From: Acridotheres tristis
Taxonomy: Eukaryota > Chordata > Aves > Passeriformes > Sturnidae
Direction: 5' to 3'
Length of the DNA stretch: 64,000 nucleotides
Assembly (NCBI GenBank): GCA_037013685.1
Contig: CM072886.1
Span: 88,152,422-88,216,421 of the forward strand
Below are positions 1 to 12,030 of this stretch, one piece after another. A program made the translations under genes and the position numbers. The notes under the pieces were generated by a model, which searched no databases, was not told the DNA's origin, and saw nothing but the letters and a program-made list of their open reading frames with translations. The first letter of the stretch is position 1, and every line of letters starts with the position of its first letter.

Positions 1-2525
1 CTTTATAGATTTGGCAATACTGAACACTTGGTTAAATGAAGGGTGCCTTATTTAAGAAATGGCATATCTGAAAAGGACTGTTATCACAGCTTTAAGTCAG
101 TGTAAAAACACTGTCCAGTACACTGCTTTGATATGGACAGAAACTATTGCTTCTGGCATGTTCTCATGTTGGTGGGTGCCTGGAAATCTTTCTGTACATG
201 CTTCTGTTTAGCTGGAGAAAAGATGGTGCATATCTTGAGGATGATTTTTTTATTGAAAATTCTGTTCTTTTGTTTAGGAAAACATTTGTGCAGAAATTTG
301 ATATATTAATTGCTCAACTTTTTAAGATACATTGCTTTTCAAAATAAGGGACTTCAAAGGAGGCATTTCTAGAACATGATTGAATCATAATGAAATTTTA
401 TGGTATTAGATGTTACACTTTCCATATTCCAATCTTAGACAATTTAACATTCAGACATCCCAAAACGGTGTTTATTTGAAAGAAAAGCAAGTTAAAAATG
501 TCAGAAAGTCATAATTAAATACTAGGGTTTATAATGCTAATGAGATTAACATTTTATAACAACCTCAGGTTATTTTATATTATTTTTAAGCTGGTAGAAA
601 ATAAATTATGCAAATACTGGGGCATTTGAGGGTCATTTCAGGAGCTATGCCCGAGGTAATTTTTTATTAGAACATTAAATGACTGATTTTAAAAGACAAT
701 ATATTAAACAAAATAAGAGTATTTTTGCACAATTTGAAACGTAACAGGAATCCTTTATTTTCATTCAGCACACAGCAGTATCTTGTAAAACTCTTCATTT
801 TTTTATAAATTTTTCTTTTTGGCAAGGGGTTAGTTAAAATTAATATAACTTTATTTTATTTTGTGGTTTTGGTTGGGATTTTTTTTCAGAATTGGGTGGT
901 GGGGTTCTGCTGTGTTTGCTGCTTTGAGCTGGGACTTCTTTGTCTCTTAGTGATAATTTAATTTGAAGAGGAACAGATGATCTTAGTCCTCAAAGCAACG
1001 ATCTCTCCCTACTTTTAAAATGTACCCCAAGATATCCAAAAAACCTTTCAGCTTATTTGTCTTGGTGGTCCTTTTGCAATAACAAAGTTGAGGAAGTTTT
1101 TTGCAACTCACTATTATTGCATTTGGTAAACAATTTAGTTGCCAGCACTTTAGAGCTGTTGTCACCCATAATCCTCTCTTGTGTACCATTGACAGAGTGA
1201 CCTTCATACTCACTGGCTCATCCATCATACAATGAACTTTTCACTCTACACCATGCTCATCCTTTCCGAGTAAGAAAAACCTTTGTCTGCATCCCACTTT
1301 GCCATTCACTGGAGATTCTGTACTTTTGCAAATGTGTATCATGAGAAATGAAAAAAAGGAGGAAGTGGGAAAAAAAATCACTAGTTCAGCACCTTTGAAA
1401 GTAAGTACAGATGGCTAGCTTTAAAGCACATCTATCATTCCCATTTGGAGCTCTTTATCCAATAGGCCGCCCCCACTTGTGCTGCCCCACTGGACAGAAG
1501 ACACCTAGTGAATCAGTAACAGTGAAAAACTAATTGCCATTTGAGAAATGCACTTCCCCTGCATTGCAGGATGCTCTGTGCATTTGCCACACATCCCTAA
1601 AATTAAGGATCCCATTGGAAAGAGTTTGGCTTTCAAATCACAAGCAAACTCTTTAAATGAAACATATTAATAAATGAAGATTAATTGATATTTTCTATCT
1701 TTTGTAATTGGCAAAATTTACTTTTAAAATGGCTACACAAAACATTATTAAGGACAAGGGATTAATCCTGTTCACATATTCATGTACAAGGTCTTGAGTA
1801 CTCCTGCACTAAAATATTTCTTGCTCCACCAGAGAATAGGTTAAAGCATTCAATTCTGGAGCCATTCTATTTGTATTTAATCCTTATTTTTCTCTGTTTT
1901 TATTGATATAACACTTGACTATAGCTTAATCTCAGGTTTTTAAAGTCACCTCTTCAGCTGCTTATATGAATGTTCTAAATGGATATAGAACCAGCAGAGA
2001 GTATCAATAACTAAGTAGTACCCTGGAAAAGAAAAAAGGGAACTATTTACCCTTAAGTTTGCACATGGCACAATGTAATAGAATATGAAGTGGATTATTG
2101 GATCCCTATGACTTGCTATTTTTCTTACCATTAGTTTGTTTGTTTGTATTTTTTTCTCCACAGATTTTCAGAAAATGTTTTAAATAATATAAATCTATCT
2201 ACTGTTTAAAATTATATATGAGATAATAAATCATAGAAAGACCTCAAGCTTAGAAAAGGGGAAGAGAGATATTTAGTGGTACAACTGATGTGAGAAAGTC
2301 GGGACTGGCAATGATACATCACTGACATTTTCAGATAATGAATGTAAGTAGATTTGGCTATGTTTAAAATCTAGTTCCATTTTCTTCATGAAGATAGAGT
2401 TATACTCCAAACATTTACTATTTACTATTATTTTTCACAGTTATATGCAAGAAAATTTGCATTAAAAGTCCTATTTACAGAACATTATGAATTAAGTATT
2501 TCCTAATAATTTATCTGCCTTTATT
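1..2525. other. AT-rich unique noncoding DNA
   Basis: I recognise no gene, repeat family or RNA here. Both strands are full of stop codons. The longest frames (about 66-81 codons, for example minus strand 983-1228) have no family resemblance and are the length expected by chance in AT-rich DNA. If the minus-strand MGMT-like exon at 38105-38244 belongs to a resident gene, this would lie in the intron that follows it; that is inference. Confidence 0.6.
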
Positions 2526-2632
2526 AAAAAAAAAATTCCAACAAACCAACCAACCAACCAAAAAAACAAAAACAAAAAACAAAAACAAGCAAACAAAAAA
2601 TCCACCCCAAAAAAGACAACAAACCTTTTAAA
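2526..2632. repeat. A/C-rich low-complexity tract
   Basis: The plus strand is almost purely A and C, with CAAC, CCAA and CAAAAA units following a short A run. The tract is imperfect and not a single-unit microsatellite. Similar A/C tracts recur at 5570-5606, 61109-61200 and 63063-63117. Confidence 0.85.
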
Positions 2633-5600
2633 ACATCCGTGTCAGGAAATATGATTAGGTTATAAAGACCCTGTGAACATTTTTTTTCCCATTTCAGTTG
2701 AGTCTTTCTATTTTGTATTCTAGAATTTTAGTGTGTTTATAAACCCAGAATCATGGACTTGAACTCTCTCTGAGAGATGTTGACATAAGTCAAATTAACA
2801 TAACCTAAGTAATTTCCACCAAAGAAAGTTAGTGATTCCAACACAGGAGTGGGAAGTATCTCACTCAAAATCATTCACTTGTCAAGGTTTGGTGAGGTCT
2901 TACACTCATTCGTTGGTATTTTCTCCAGTCTTGCCTCCTAGTTGCTTAACCTGTGAAACTGCAAACCTTTATTTCTCAACTGCATATATTCCCCCATCAG
3001 AATGCTTAATAGTTTTTAAATTGTGGCTTTAAATTGTATTTAAATAGAGGAAAAATATAAGAGAGTAAAATATTTTTAATGTAAACCTCAAGTAGCAAGA
3101 GTAGTACTTAAAAAGATAAGTTGAAGAAGAATTTGAGTATGCATATTTATCAAAAGCCAATTTAATATTAATTTAAAAAAAAATGCACTCTTTCTACTTC
3201 AGTTTACTGCATATAGATATTTTAAAAATGATTTTGTTGTATTGTCCTGAGGCAAGATCCTCTTCCTTTCTAGGGGTAAATTATATAACTAGTTTCTCTA
3301 CAAATAATAAATGATAATATTAAACCACACTCAGAGGTGAGAGCGACCTTCAGTAAAGAAGCACTCATGGTAAGCACCTGTAAAGTACAAATGCCTTTGG
3401 AACATCTCCTTAGACTGTATTTTTTTAGTGCTGACTTCCACTTCGCTGGGTTGAAACCTCTGCTGTCCAAAGAACAGAGGTGCTTCTTAGTTACAGTGGA
3501 TACCAGTGCAGAAGATATTCCTCATTTCTACTGATTAGCAAAACAAGGACCTGTCAAAGTGGACGTGATCTGCCAGGCATTGGATAAGACAAAAAAGTAC
3601 AAAATTCCTGCAAGTGGAGCACACTCATTGCTTGTCTTCAATATGACATCCACTTGCATTCACCTGAATGTTTACTGCCTAACTTTTGGGACCCTCCTGC
3701 CCAGCTCAGAGACTGAATACACACAAGAAATCAGTTTGCACCTCATCAATATAGCTGTGAGGTTAAAGGTTGGGTTTCCCTTCCCAATATGTTAATGCCA
3801 CAACAAGAAATTAGAAGCCTTACATATCACCTAAAGACAAAAATCCTCTTTGCAATGTCAACAAAATCATCAGCTACTGAGAATCTCAGCTTAACCATTG
3901 AGACTAATCTTTATATAGCTAATAAAAGTCAGAGAGGACTTTATCATTGAATTTCCATTCACTTACACAACCCGCATGCAGGGTGAATAACAGGGAAGAA
4001 ATAATAAGAGAATAAATACATAATAATACAGAGAAGGAATACTGCAGCATTTCTGAAGGGAATGACTGCAACAGGAGACCAGCATGAAGGAAAACCTTTT
4101 GCAAGTAGAAAGTGCACCACCAAACAGGTTGAGTTAATACTGGTTTTGCTGTTTTTCTGCCTTGTCTCTCAATCTTAAGTCAGCTGAGCAGCAGCTTTCT
4201 TAGTGGGAAAAAACAGGAGGAGGTCAGGCGGAATGACCTCCCTATTTTGTCTCCCAGTGGCCTGCCTCCCATTTACTACACCTTTTGACATCCTTAAGTA
4301 GATATCTCTTTAAGTGTTCAGTCAGTAAAACAAACTGCAATGCAGGCAAAGGAAAGGGGGGGTGGGGGAGGTGGGGAAAGAAATGTACACTCTGGGGCTC
4401 AGATTGAATGTGAAGCATGCACAACCCGTAAATGTTTCTTATATCTTCAGCCACAGATATAGTCTATTATTTCATGTATCCAAAAAATATTAATTTACAG
4501 TTTACTAACCAACTACTATGGGTTTCAAACTGTGTCACTGAGAGTCACTTGGCAGAAATGCTATATTCCAAAATAAGCTCTGGAGCTACATCTCAGGGAA
4601 ATCTCTGTTCAGATTTGTCAATTCAGTAGCAGTATTTTGGATGTTAATAATTGACTAATCAACTCAGAGTGAGGAATGCTAGTGTGTACTGTACTTAATG
4701 AATCCATGCCATTCGCATATGAGAAATCAATTGATGGAGTGGTTGTGCTAGTACATATGTGAGATGTGTTATAATGGGATCTATGGCTTGGAGTATATTA
4801 TTTCAAGACTGTTGTGGAAAAGTTCCAGATGTTCTGCAAAACTTTTAAGAGCTTTTTTCAATGTGTAAATCACACATTTCCCATCTCTTGCTATTATCCA
4901 TTAATTAAGCAGTTTAAATATTATGCTATGAAAATAAATTCTTAAATAAATATCAGATGCAACTCATGCACTTTAAATAATCAGAACCATAAGTTTTAAC
5001 ACCCTGGATGTACCTGTTTTTATTTGTAATCCCAAAAAGAGAAACCTGAAAGATGTGCATAGCATTTAGGACTTCAATAATTTGTAGAAAACTTTACAAA
5101 AAGTGGATTTAAAATATTTAAATATTACAATAAGCCCTGTTCAACATACCAAAACATTAGTGAATTTTTAGTTTTTCAGAATTCTTACTAATTTATTCTC
5201 TGATAATCAAAGAGCTAAGCTGACAAGTTAAAGCTGACCTAAAGTTCTTATACTAATCCGTAAATTTCAACATTTGTATAAACTGGAACCTCCAATCACA
5301 CAAAATTTTTCATAAAACAGTAAGATTTTTTAGAAGATCAGTCTCATATAGTTGCAAATGGGTACATACCTGTCTTTCAAGTTTAATTTTCTTGCATGAC
5401 ATTTCCTTTAAAAAAATTGGAAAATGAAATTGTTTTTCATTATCTCTCTCTGAATCTTGCTGTGCAGCTCCCCATGCAGTATGTTTAAAAGGAACTTCTC
5501 AAATAGAAAAACTACTTTTTTCCCTCGTACTTTGTTATTCAAATTTGTCATTTGTAACACAAATCAATCCCTCCTAAAAAAAAAAAACAACAAAAAAAAA

Positions 5601-7438
5601 ACAACTAGGTAAAATAATTATTAAGCTGCTCTACATTGTTTATATTAGTGAAACGTTATTTCCTATTGCTGCACATAACAACTAAACTAGGGCAAACTAA
5701 ACTAGGTTTTAGTTCTGTGTCAGATGAATGGAACAAGAAAATACTAATAAATAATTTTTTGTCATTAAAGTCAGCAAGTATGAATGAAATATGGAGACAA
5801 GAGGTTTCAGATATGCTAATAACAAAAGAATTCAGCAAAACTAAGTATCAATGATATTTAAAGAAGTAAGTAATTAATGTTAGCACATGGCACTGGCATA
5901 CACTGGGAGAAAGCAACACAACCTCTGTTTGAGGGCTCTGCTTCCTTTGAAATTAAATCTCTCGATAACAATAAATGGTACAAAATAGCCTACCTGGCTT
6001 TGTTCAAAACATTTTAATGAACTTTTTTTTTCAGTTAGTTCTTTGGCAAAGCTAAGCCTCTCTGCAACGACATATATATTTATAAAGATTTTGATGAGAG
6101 AATTCCAGAGGTTCGTAGCTTTGTAGTTAATCTGGAGGTTTTAAAAAACAATCTTCTTTAGGCAAAACACAGGAATTTTGTTTGTCCCATGGATCCAATC
6201 AGCTTCATCAGTGTAATGCTGCCCAACTATTAAGCTCTTTCAAAAAGAAAGGGATTTAACTTGGAATAGACAGTGTGATGACACAGCTCCCAGTGTGGCA
6301 TTATTCACCATCATACTCACAGGCAGAAAATGTCCAGGACAGCTCTTAAAGATGCAAACATTTCTCTGGAAGCAAAAACATTAAATTCTCACAGGTAGGC
6401 AGAATGACAGCACACTGTCCATAGTTCAGTCATCAGAAGATACTCTCTCTTGGATATATCCTTTCTGGAGAAAGGTGGAAGAATGCAGGAATCAGCCTCC
6501 ATGTCCTAAAAACTGTGTACAAAATTCTGATATTTTAGAGCATGCTACGAAAAATATATGCTGACAGGATATATTTTTAGACACTGCAGATATAACCATC
6601 CCCTGAAATATGTAAACTTCTTTTTCTGGGAACCATCTTCCACTTTATGTGTATTAAAAGAATGGGTTGATTTTATGTTCACTTTTCAAAATTTTGACAG
6701 TCATCTGATCATAAAAAATTCCAAATTTTTGTCCACATTTATTAAATGAAATGTATTTGCATACTTAGACAAGTCTATAACACCTTTTAAAAATGCCATA
6801 CTTTTTTATGAGTAATTATTTTAAAAGTAGTTTATATAAGGGAGATGCTACTAATGTATTTTTCTCTTCAGAGGTTAACACATTTCTTAAACTGGCCTTC
6901 TGAAGTGGTCATTTTCTCTTCAAAATGTCCCATTAATTCCTATTAGGGAGCTACTAGTAAAGAAAATTGCATGTTAACTTTTATCAATCTGTATGAATAA
7001 ATGTTAACCATTCTCAGTTAAAAGCTCTCCTTTTAGCTCCACTCAAGTGAAAACACCTAAAGCAGTGCACACGTTGGCAAATCATTCAGAAGATTAATGC
7101 ACTTAGGCCTTTACAAAGAGTTAGAGATGTGTATTAGCATTATAGATTTTAATTTGAAATGATGTCAGTCTTTTCTCAGCTGCATTGTAGTGCAAGGACT
7201 GCCATCTGCTTATAATAATGAATCTGACAATCCACGTAAATGTGATTTGCTGCTTCTTTTGCCAACATAATGGCCTGGATATTGATCCTAATGGTGGAGC
7301 AGTTGCTGCCATTTCATTCAATAGAAATGGGAGGAGAGGGTGAAAGAGAGAATTTTCAGGATTTCTTCTGGAATGACAGTTTAAAACAGATCTGTGAGGT
7401 TTTCACTATGAGAGAGGATGAGGATATCCCTTATTCTC
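2633..7438. other. AT-rich noncoding DNA, nothing recognised
   Basis: There is no recognisable coding sequence or transposon. A short purine/G-rich stretch lies near 4350-4380, and an A-rich interrupted run lies at 5576-5604. Overlapping frames on both strands at 3337-3534 and 5636-5854 have no family resemblance and no splice-site framing that I can defend. Confidence 0.55.
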
Positions 7439-7458
7439 TTTTTTTTTTTTTTTTTTTT
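7439..7458. repeat. Poly-T run
   Basis: This is a 20-base uninterrupted T run. It could be the tail of an old minus-strand retroelement insertion, but no recognisable element body lies beside it. Confidence 0.85.
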
Positions 7459-10258
7459 CCCCTGGAACAAGCTCTAGAACTTACAACCCCAAAAAAGGAA
7501 CCAAACAAAAGAAAAATTGAACATCTCTAAGGAAAAAGAACTCATAACAAGAAGAAGATATAATAAAGTCTCCCCGTGAAGATGTTCAATTTTCCTCCTG
7601 TTGCTGATGACAGTCACGATGGTATTTGGGGGGGAGGAAAGAGTGCTATAATATTTTATATTGTAAGGCAAGTCTGAAGCCAGGCAGTGACTCTTCTCTG
7701 TGCTATGAGAATGAGATGCTTGAGGTGGAGCATTTTGTCTCTCTCTCTAATTTCTTCATGAGCACTTGCACCCTTGAAGAAAGGCACTGGATGGCAAAGC
7801 CAAGTGCCATTCGTAAATCACAGATCTCAGAGCAAACTTCTCCAGCTAACAGTAGATGCAGGGATTTCACACCTGCCCTTTTCATCACCTCAGTGCAGAA
7901 TTGCAGGTGTCCCTCAGGATGGCTTTCCTCCAGGAAATGGAACGTGGTTTCCCAGGAAGTGTTTGGACTTAGAGCTGTCTAGAAGAGAGGCGAGGGGCTA
8001 TTTCCCTAAGCTACAACCATTATTATGTCTAAGTTGATTCCAGCTTCACTGTTAATGTGATTTGTGCTCAGCCCAGCAGTATTACAGTACCTTTATATGA
8101 GGGTGCATGGCGTTTCCATGACAGCCAGAAGACGTAGGGATGGAAAATGCCATTTGAGATAGCCCAGAAGTGTTTGATTGATACAAGACATAAGGTCAGG
8201 AGCTTTAAGTAGCAAACTCCAGCAACACTCACTCTGATTTTCTTTTAAAAGTGAAGTTTACAAGTAGTGGCATGTCATTTTTTAATAGATTTTAACCAAA
8301 GGAGATAAAATATAAAGATGCTGTTAATTTTACCTCAAACAGTTACTGGGCAGGTCAGTGTGACCTCAGTGATTGAAATACTAATCTCCATGGCAATTTA
8401 TAGTGGTTGCTCACACCTACACTCAAATTTTAAGCCATAACAAAGGGTGATATATGAAGCAGCTTATACATAACTCCAACTCAGAACTGTTCCTTTACTT
8501 CGAACAGCTTTAACTACCAATTTTTCAGCTTTCATTTCTAACCTTGAAGATTGTTACATTCATAAATGGAACAGGCACTGCTCATTTCAAGATATCCTCA
8601 GCAATCCATCATCTTCATGTCATTTGATCTCCCAGGACTACAATTTTCAAAAAGTGTTCTCAAAATGTAAAACCACCTACAAGTAAGAACTGCAGGGTGC
8701 ATGTAAAATTTTTTAATATTCTATCAAGACTAACCACAGAGTCTCCTGATTTAATACAGAACATCCTAGAATATCTCGCATCTTCTGCCTTATCTGAAAG
8801 AAATTTATTTCCCACAGAGCAGTGCAGCACTGAGTAAAAGACAATAAGAGGAAGAGAACATACATAAAAACAGTGAATGTGAAAGAAATGGAAGAAAAAT
8901 AAAGAATAAATTCCAAAGTTCTTTCCAACAAGCTTATACAAGAAGCATAAAACTTTTCCAAAACAGCATGATACTTACTCTCCAATATTTTTCTGATAAT
9001 AAGAAACACCAGTGATACTCAGCTGATGGTTAAAAAAACCCACCTGCCCTGAAGAAAGTAGGCAAACAGAATTTGGCATAACCACAGAGAGGTGTTATCC
9101 TCAGATATGAGTATAAAATGAAAGTGACTTATTATTAATGGCCAGCTTTTGTATGACTTACACATCTCCAACTGAAAAACATCTTTCATCTCGGAATGAA
9201 GGAGAAAACTATTCTCTTATCTTCTATCCTATTATTCTCATCCAGTGTTTCTGCTCAGGTAGCAGCAGACAAGAAGATTTAACACAGGCCCTTCATATAG
9301 TGAACCTTCATCTTTCTGCAGTGAAGTTCTTCTTTCCTACAGGTGTTTCCCAGTTCGCTCTTCCTAGAGCTGCAATTCCACTAGTTTTCAGAGAGGAAAG
9401 GTGAGGTTAAAAAAATTTTAAAATTGATATCACTTCAGAATTTTCCTGTGTGGAAATCATTAGGTAAAACCTGTTTGCAATCAGACCGGATGCCTTTAGA
9501 GGATGGGGATTGGATCTGGATGCCTTCTACTCTCTTTGGTTAGTACCCATTAGCCATATTTCACTACCGTTTAAGCTACTACCAGCTATCCAGATGTATA
9601 TCTTTTCTTTTGATTCAACCTTCTGAACTCCCCTGCTATAGGAAGAAGAACAATCATTTTAGTTAAGCAAAAACCGGTAGGAAGAAAACTTGTCTTCCAG
9701 TCCTAGTTTCTGATATTGTTGATATGTATGCTGCAGAACCTCAGGACTAGTTTGTTTGTACCCCAATAAAGCTTTTTTAGTAGGCACAGTTTGCTGAGGA
9801 AGAACATTAAAACTCAAATAAATATCTTTATATCTGATGAAATTCATATATTATTTTGGACATGTCTATAATTTCTTTTACATTACAGTGATATTTGTGT
9901 ACTCGTGCATATGTATATGAAAAAAATCCCTCAATATACGTAGTCTAAACATATAGCAGATGTTCATTTATAGCTTGGGCATATACCTCAAACTGGGAAA
10001 GCTGTCAGCATAGTGACCAACACAAAATACTTCTTCAAATCTTGCCAAATATTCATTTCCCTTCAAAAGGAAATTACTATTAGAGGAAAAAAATGTTCAG
10101 CTGGGATTAGAACAAATACATTTTCAAAAATACAAGTGATGTGCAAGTCTTAGTATGAAGGTACTCTACCAAATCTCTCCCAGATGTCAAGTGAATGTAG
10201 AATCACAGCAGCATATTGTCCACCCTGAGGAAATGCCAATAAAGAGCCACATTTTATA
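7459..10258. other. Noncoding DNA, nothing recognised
   Basis: The plus strand carries a 118-codon frame at 7626-7982 with overlapping frames on both strands. The predicted protein has no recognisable domain, no repeat and no compositional sign of selection, so I treat it as a chance frame. No repeats of known family are visible. Confidence 0.5.
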
Positions 10259-10705
10259 GGGTCATAGAACATTTTGTGTAGGAAGGGACCTTAAATATCA
10301 CCTAGTTCTAACTCCTCTGCCACAGGGAACCTTTCACTAGGTGAGGTTGCTCAAAGCCCCATCCAGCGTGGCCTGGAACTCTTCCAGGGGTGAGGCATCC
10401 ACAACTTCTCTGGGTCACCTATTCAAGCATCTCACCACCCTTGCACCAGAGAATTTATTCCTTGTCTCTAATGTAAACCGTCTCTCAGTTTAAAGCTATT
10501 GTCCCTTGTCTTATCCCCACATGCTTTTTACAAAAGTCCCTCTCCAGCTTTCTTGCAGGCTCCCCTCAGGCACTGGAAGGCTGCTGTAAGGTCTCCCTGG
10601 AGCCTTCTCTTCTCCAGGCTGAACAACCCCAACTCTCTCAGCTTGTCTTCATTGGAACAGTGTTCCAGCCCCTGGATCATCTTCGTGGCCCTTCTCTAGA
10701 CTCAA
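10259..10705 (-). mobile_element. CR1 LINE 3'-end fragment (bird type)
   Basis: The plus strand reads as the reverse complement of the 3' end of an avian CR1 (chicken repeat 1) non-LTR retrotransposon. It begins with a degenerate 'catagaac' end, then 'ggaagggacc', 'gttgctcaaagccccatcca', 'ccctctccagctttcttg', 'tctccaggctgaacaacccc' and 'cttcgtggcccttctct', in the order expected for this family. Only about 450 bases of the 3' part are present. This is the usual outcome of incomplete target-primed reverse transcription. Divergence is moderate and the copy carries no intact reading frame. The element's sense strand is minus. Confidence 0.95.
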
Positions 10706-10752
10706 ACTTACTAGTTTGGGCATCATTAGCATCATGTCGTTTTGGTTTTTGC

Positions 10753-10777
10753 TTTTTTTTTTTTTTTTTTTTTTTTT
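10753..10777. repeat. Poly-T run, 25 bases
   Basis: An uninterrupted run of 25 T lies about 50 bases beyond the body of the CR1 fragment. Avian CR1 elements normally end in a short octamer repeat and not in poly-A, so this run is not obviously part of that element. Confidence 0.9.
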
Positions 10778-11747
10778 CCCGAGAAGTGAAAGAACACCAA
10801 TAGACGTAGAATGCTATCCTGCAAATTACAGCAGAAACACAGATTTTCTACCTTATGTGGAACAGAAGGGGATCTGGACCTGTGTCAGGTCTGAATTCTG
10901 CCAGCAATCCCCTAAGGGGCCAAAACTGAATAGACTTCATTTGTCTGACAAGAAAGGACTTCATTTTGGAGGGACTTTTCAAGGTTTCTGTCCAGGAGAG
11001 TTATGGGAAAAAAATGGTACAATGTTCAGTTGTACTTGTCATTTTTTTCTGATACATCAGCTAAATGTGTGGTTATACCTCCTAGTACATCTCATCCAAA
11101 TCTTGCCTCTCTTCTCCAATTTAACAATACCTCCTTTTTGTAATCACAGTTAAAAACACTGAATAGGAAGAGCCCATTTTTGAGTTTATAAATATAAGCA
11201 GCCAAGAAGGTCTTTGTGGAGGGAAAAAAAAGAAAAAAGAAAAAAGTGTATGTTGGTGTTTCTTAATCAGCAGTAAAGGAGCAGCTGTCAGCCTGCCGGA
11301 ATTCAGAATTTAGATGAGCTGTGAGGCCACACTTCTGCTATCCCACATCTGGTTTGGAAACAAAGAACAACCTGTCTTTGGTTGCTCTCATCTTGTAAGT
11401 ACAACAACCGCATAGGTAATTAACACTCCATGATAAGGACTTAGTTTTGCATATCTTCATTTCTACTGACTCTTCCACAAGGTAAGTTTTCTTTCCCACT
11501 TTCAATGAAAACAAAGGCTATGTAGAGGAAAGGAAACCTGAATTTTTTCTGATGTTGAGGGGAAATGAGGTAAAATTACTTTTTCAGTTCATTTCCTGGA
11601 GAGCACACCATGGTACATAATACTTTAAATGTTGTTTTTAATCTTATCCTTAAAAGGGGAAGAGTGCTTCTTCCCTCCTCTCTAAAATGTTTAGACATTA
11701 ACTGTCTTTGTGAAGCACATGGTAACTAATGACAGTATTTTTAAGGT
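10778..11747. other. Noncoding DNA between two CR1 copies
   Basis: The longest open frame of the window (145 codons, plus strand 10716-11153) runs through the poly-T run into this stretch. It has no recognisable domain. Its first part is a low-complexity Phe run encoded by poly-T, and it starts on a non-ATG codon. I regard it as chance. An AAAAAAG-type purine tract lies at 11219-11247. Confidence 0.6.
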
Positions 11748-12030
11748 ATCATGGAAACACAGAATGGCCTGGGTTGGAAAGGACCTTAAAAATCATCCAT
11801 TTCCAACACTCCTGCCACAGGCAGAGACATCTTACACTTCGACTAAGTTTCTCAGAGCTCGATTCAACCTGTCCTTAAAAACTTCCAGATATGGGGCAGC
11901 CACAGATTTTCTGGGCAACCCTTTCTAGTTCCTCATCATCATAGTAATTTTTTTTCCTAATGTCTAATCTAAATCAACTCTTTCACTTTGAAGCCATTAA
12001 CCCTTGTCCTGTCACATACTGGTGCTGTAT
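11748..12030 (-). mobile_element. CR1 LINE 3'-end fragment, more diverged
   Basis: This is a second minus-strand CR1 3' end. It shows 'atcatggaaacacagaatgg', 'gggttggaaaggacc', 'aacactcctgccacaggcag', 'ggggcagccacagattttct', 'aatgtctaatctaaatcaac' and 'ttaacccttgtcctgtcaca', the ordered landmarks of avian CR1. It is shorter and visibly more mutated than the copy at 10259-10705. It differs in detail from that copy, which suggests a separate insertion and not a local duplication. Confidence 0.93.

Noticed and set aside
7626..7982. 118-codon plus-strand frame
   Set aside because: There is no homology I recognise, no splice context, and overlapping frames on both strands.
10716..11153. 145-codon open frame, the longest in the window
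   Set aside because: It begins on a non-ATG codon, runs through a 25-base poly-T tract and has no recognisable domain. This length is plausible by chance in 64 kb.
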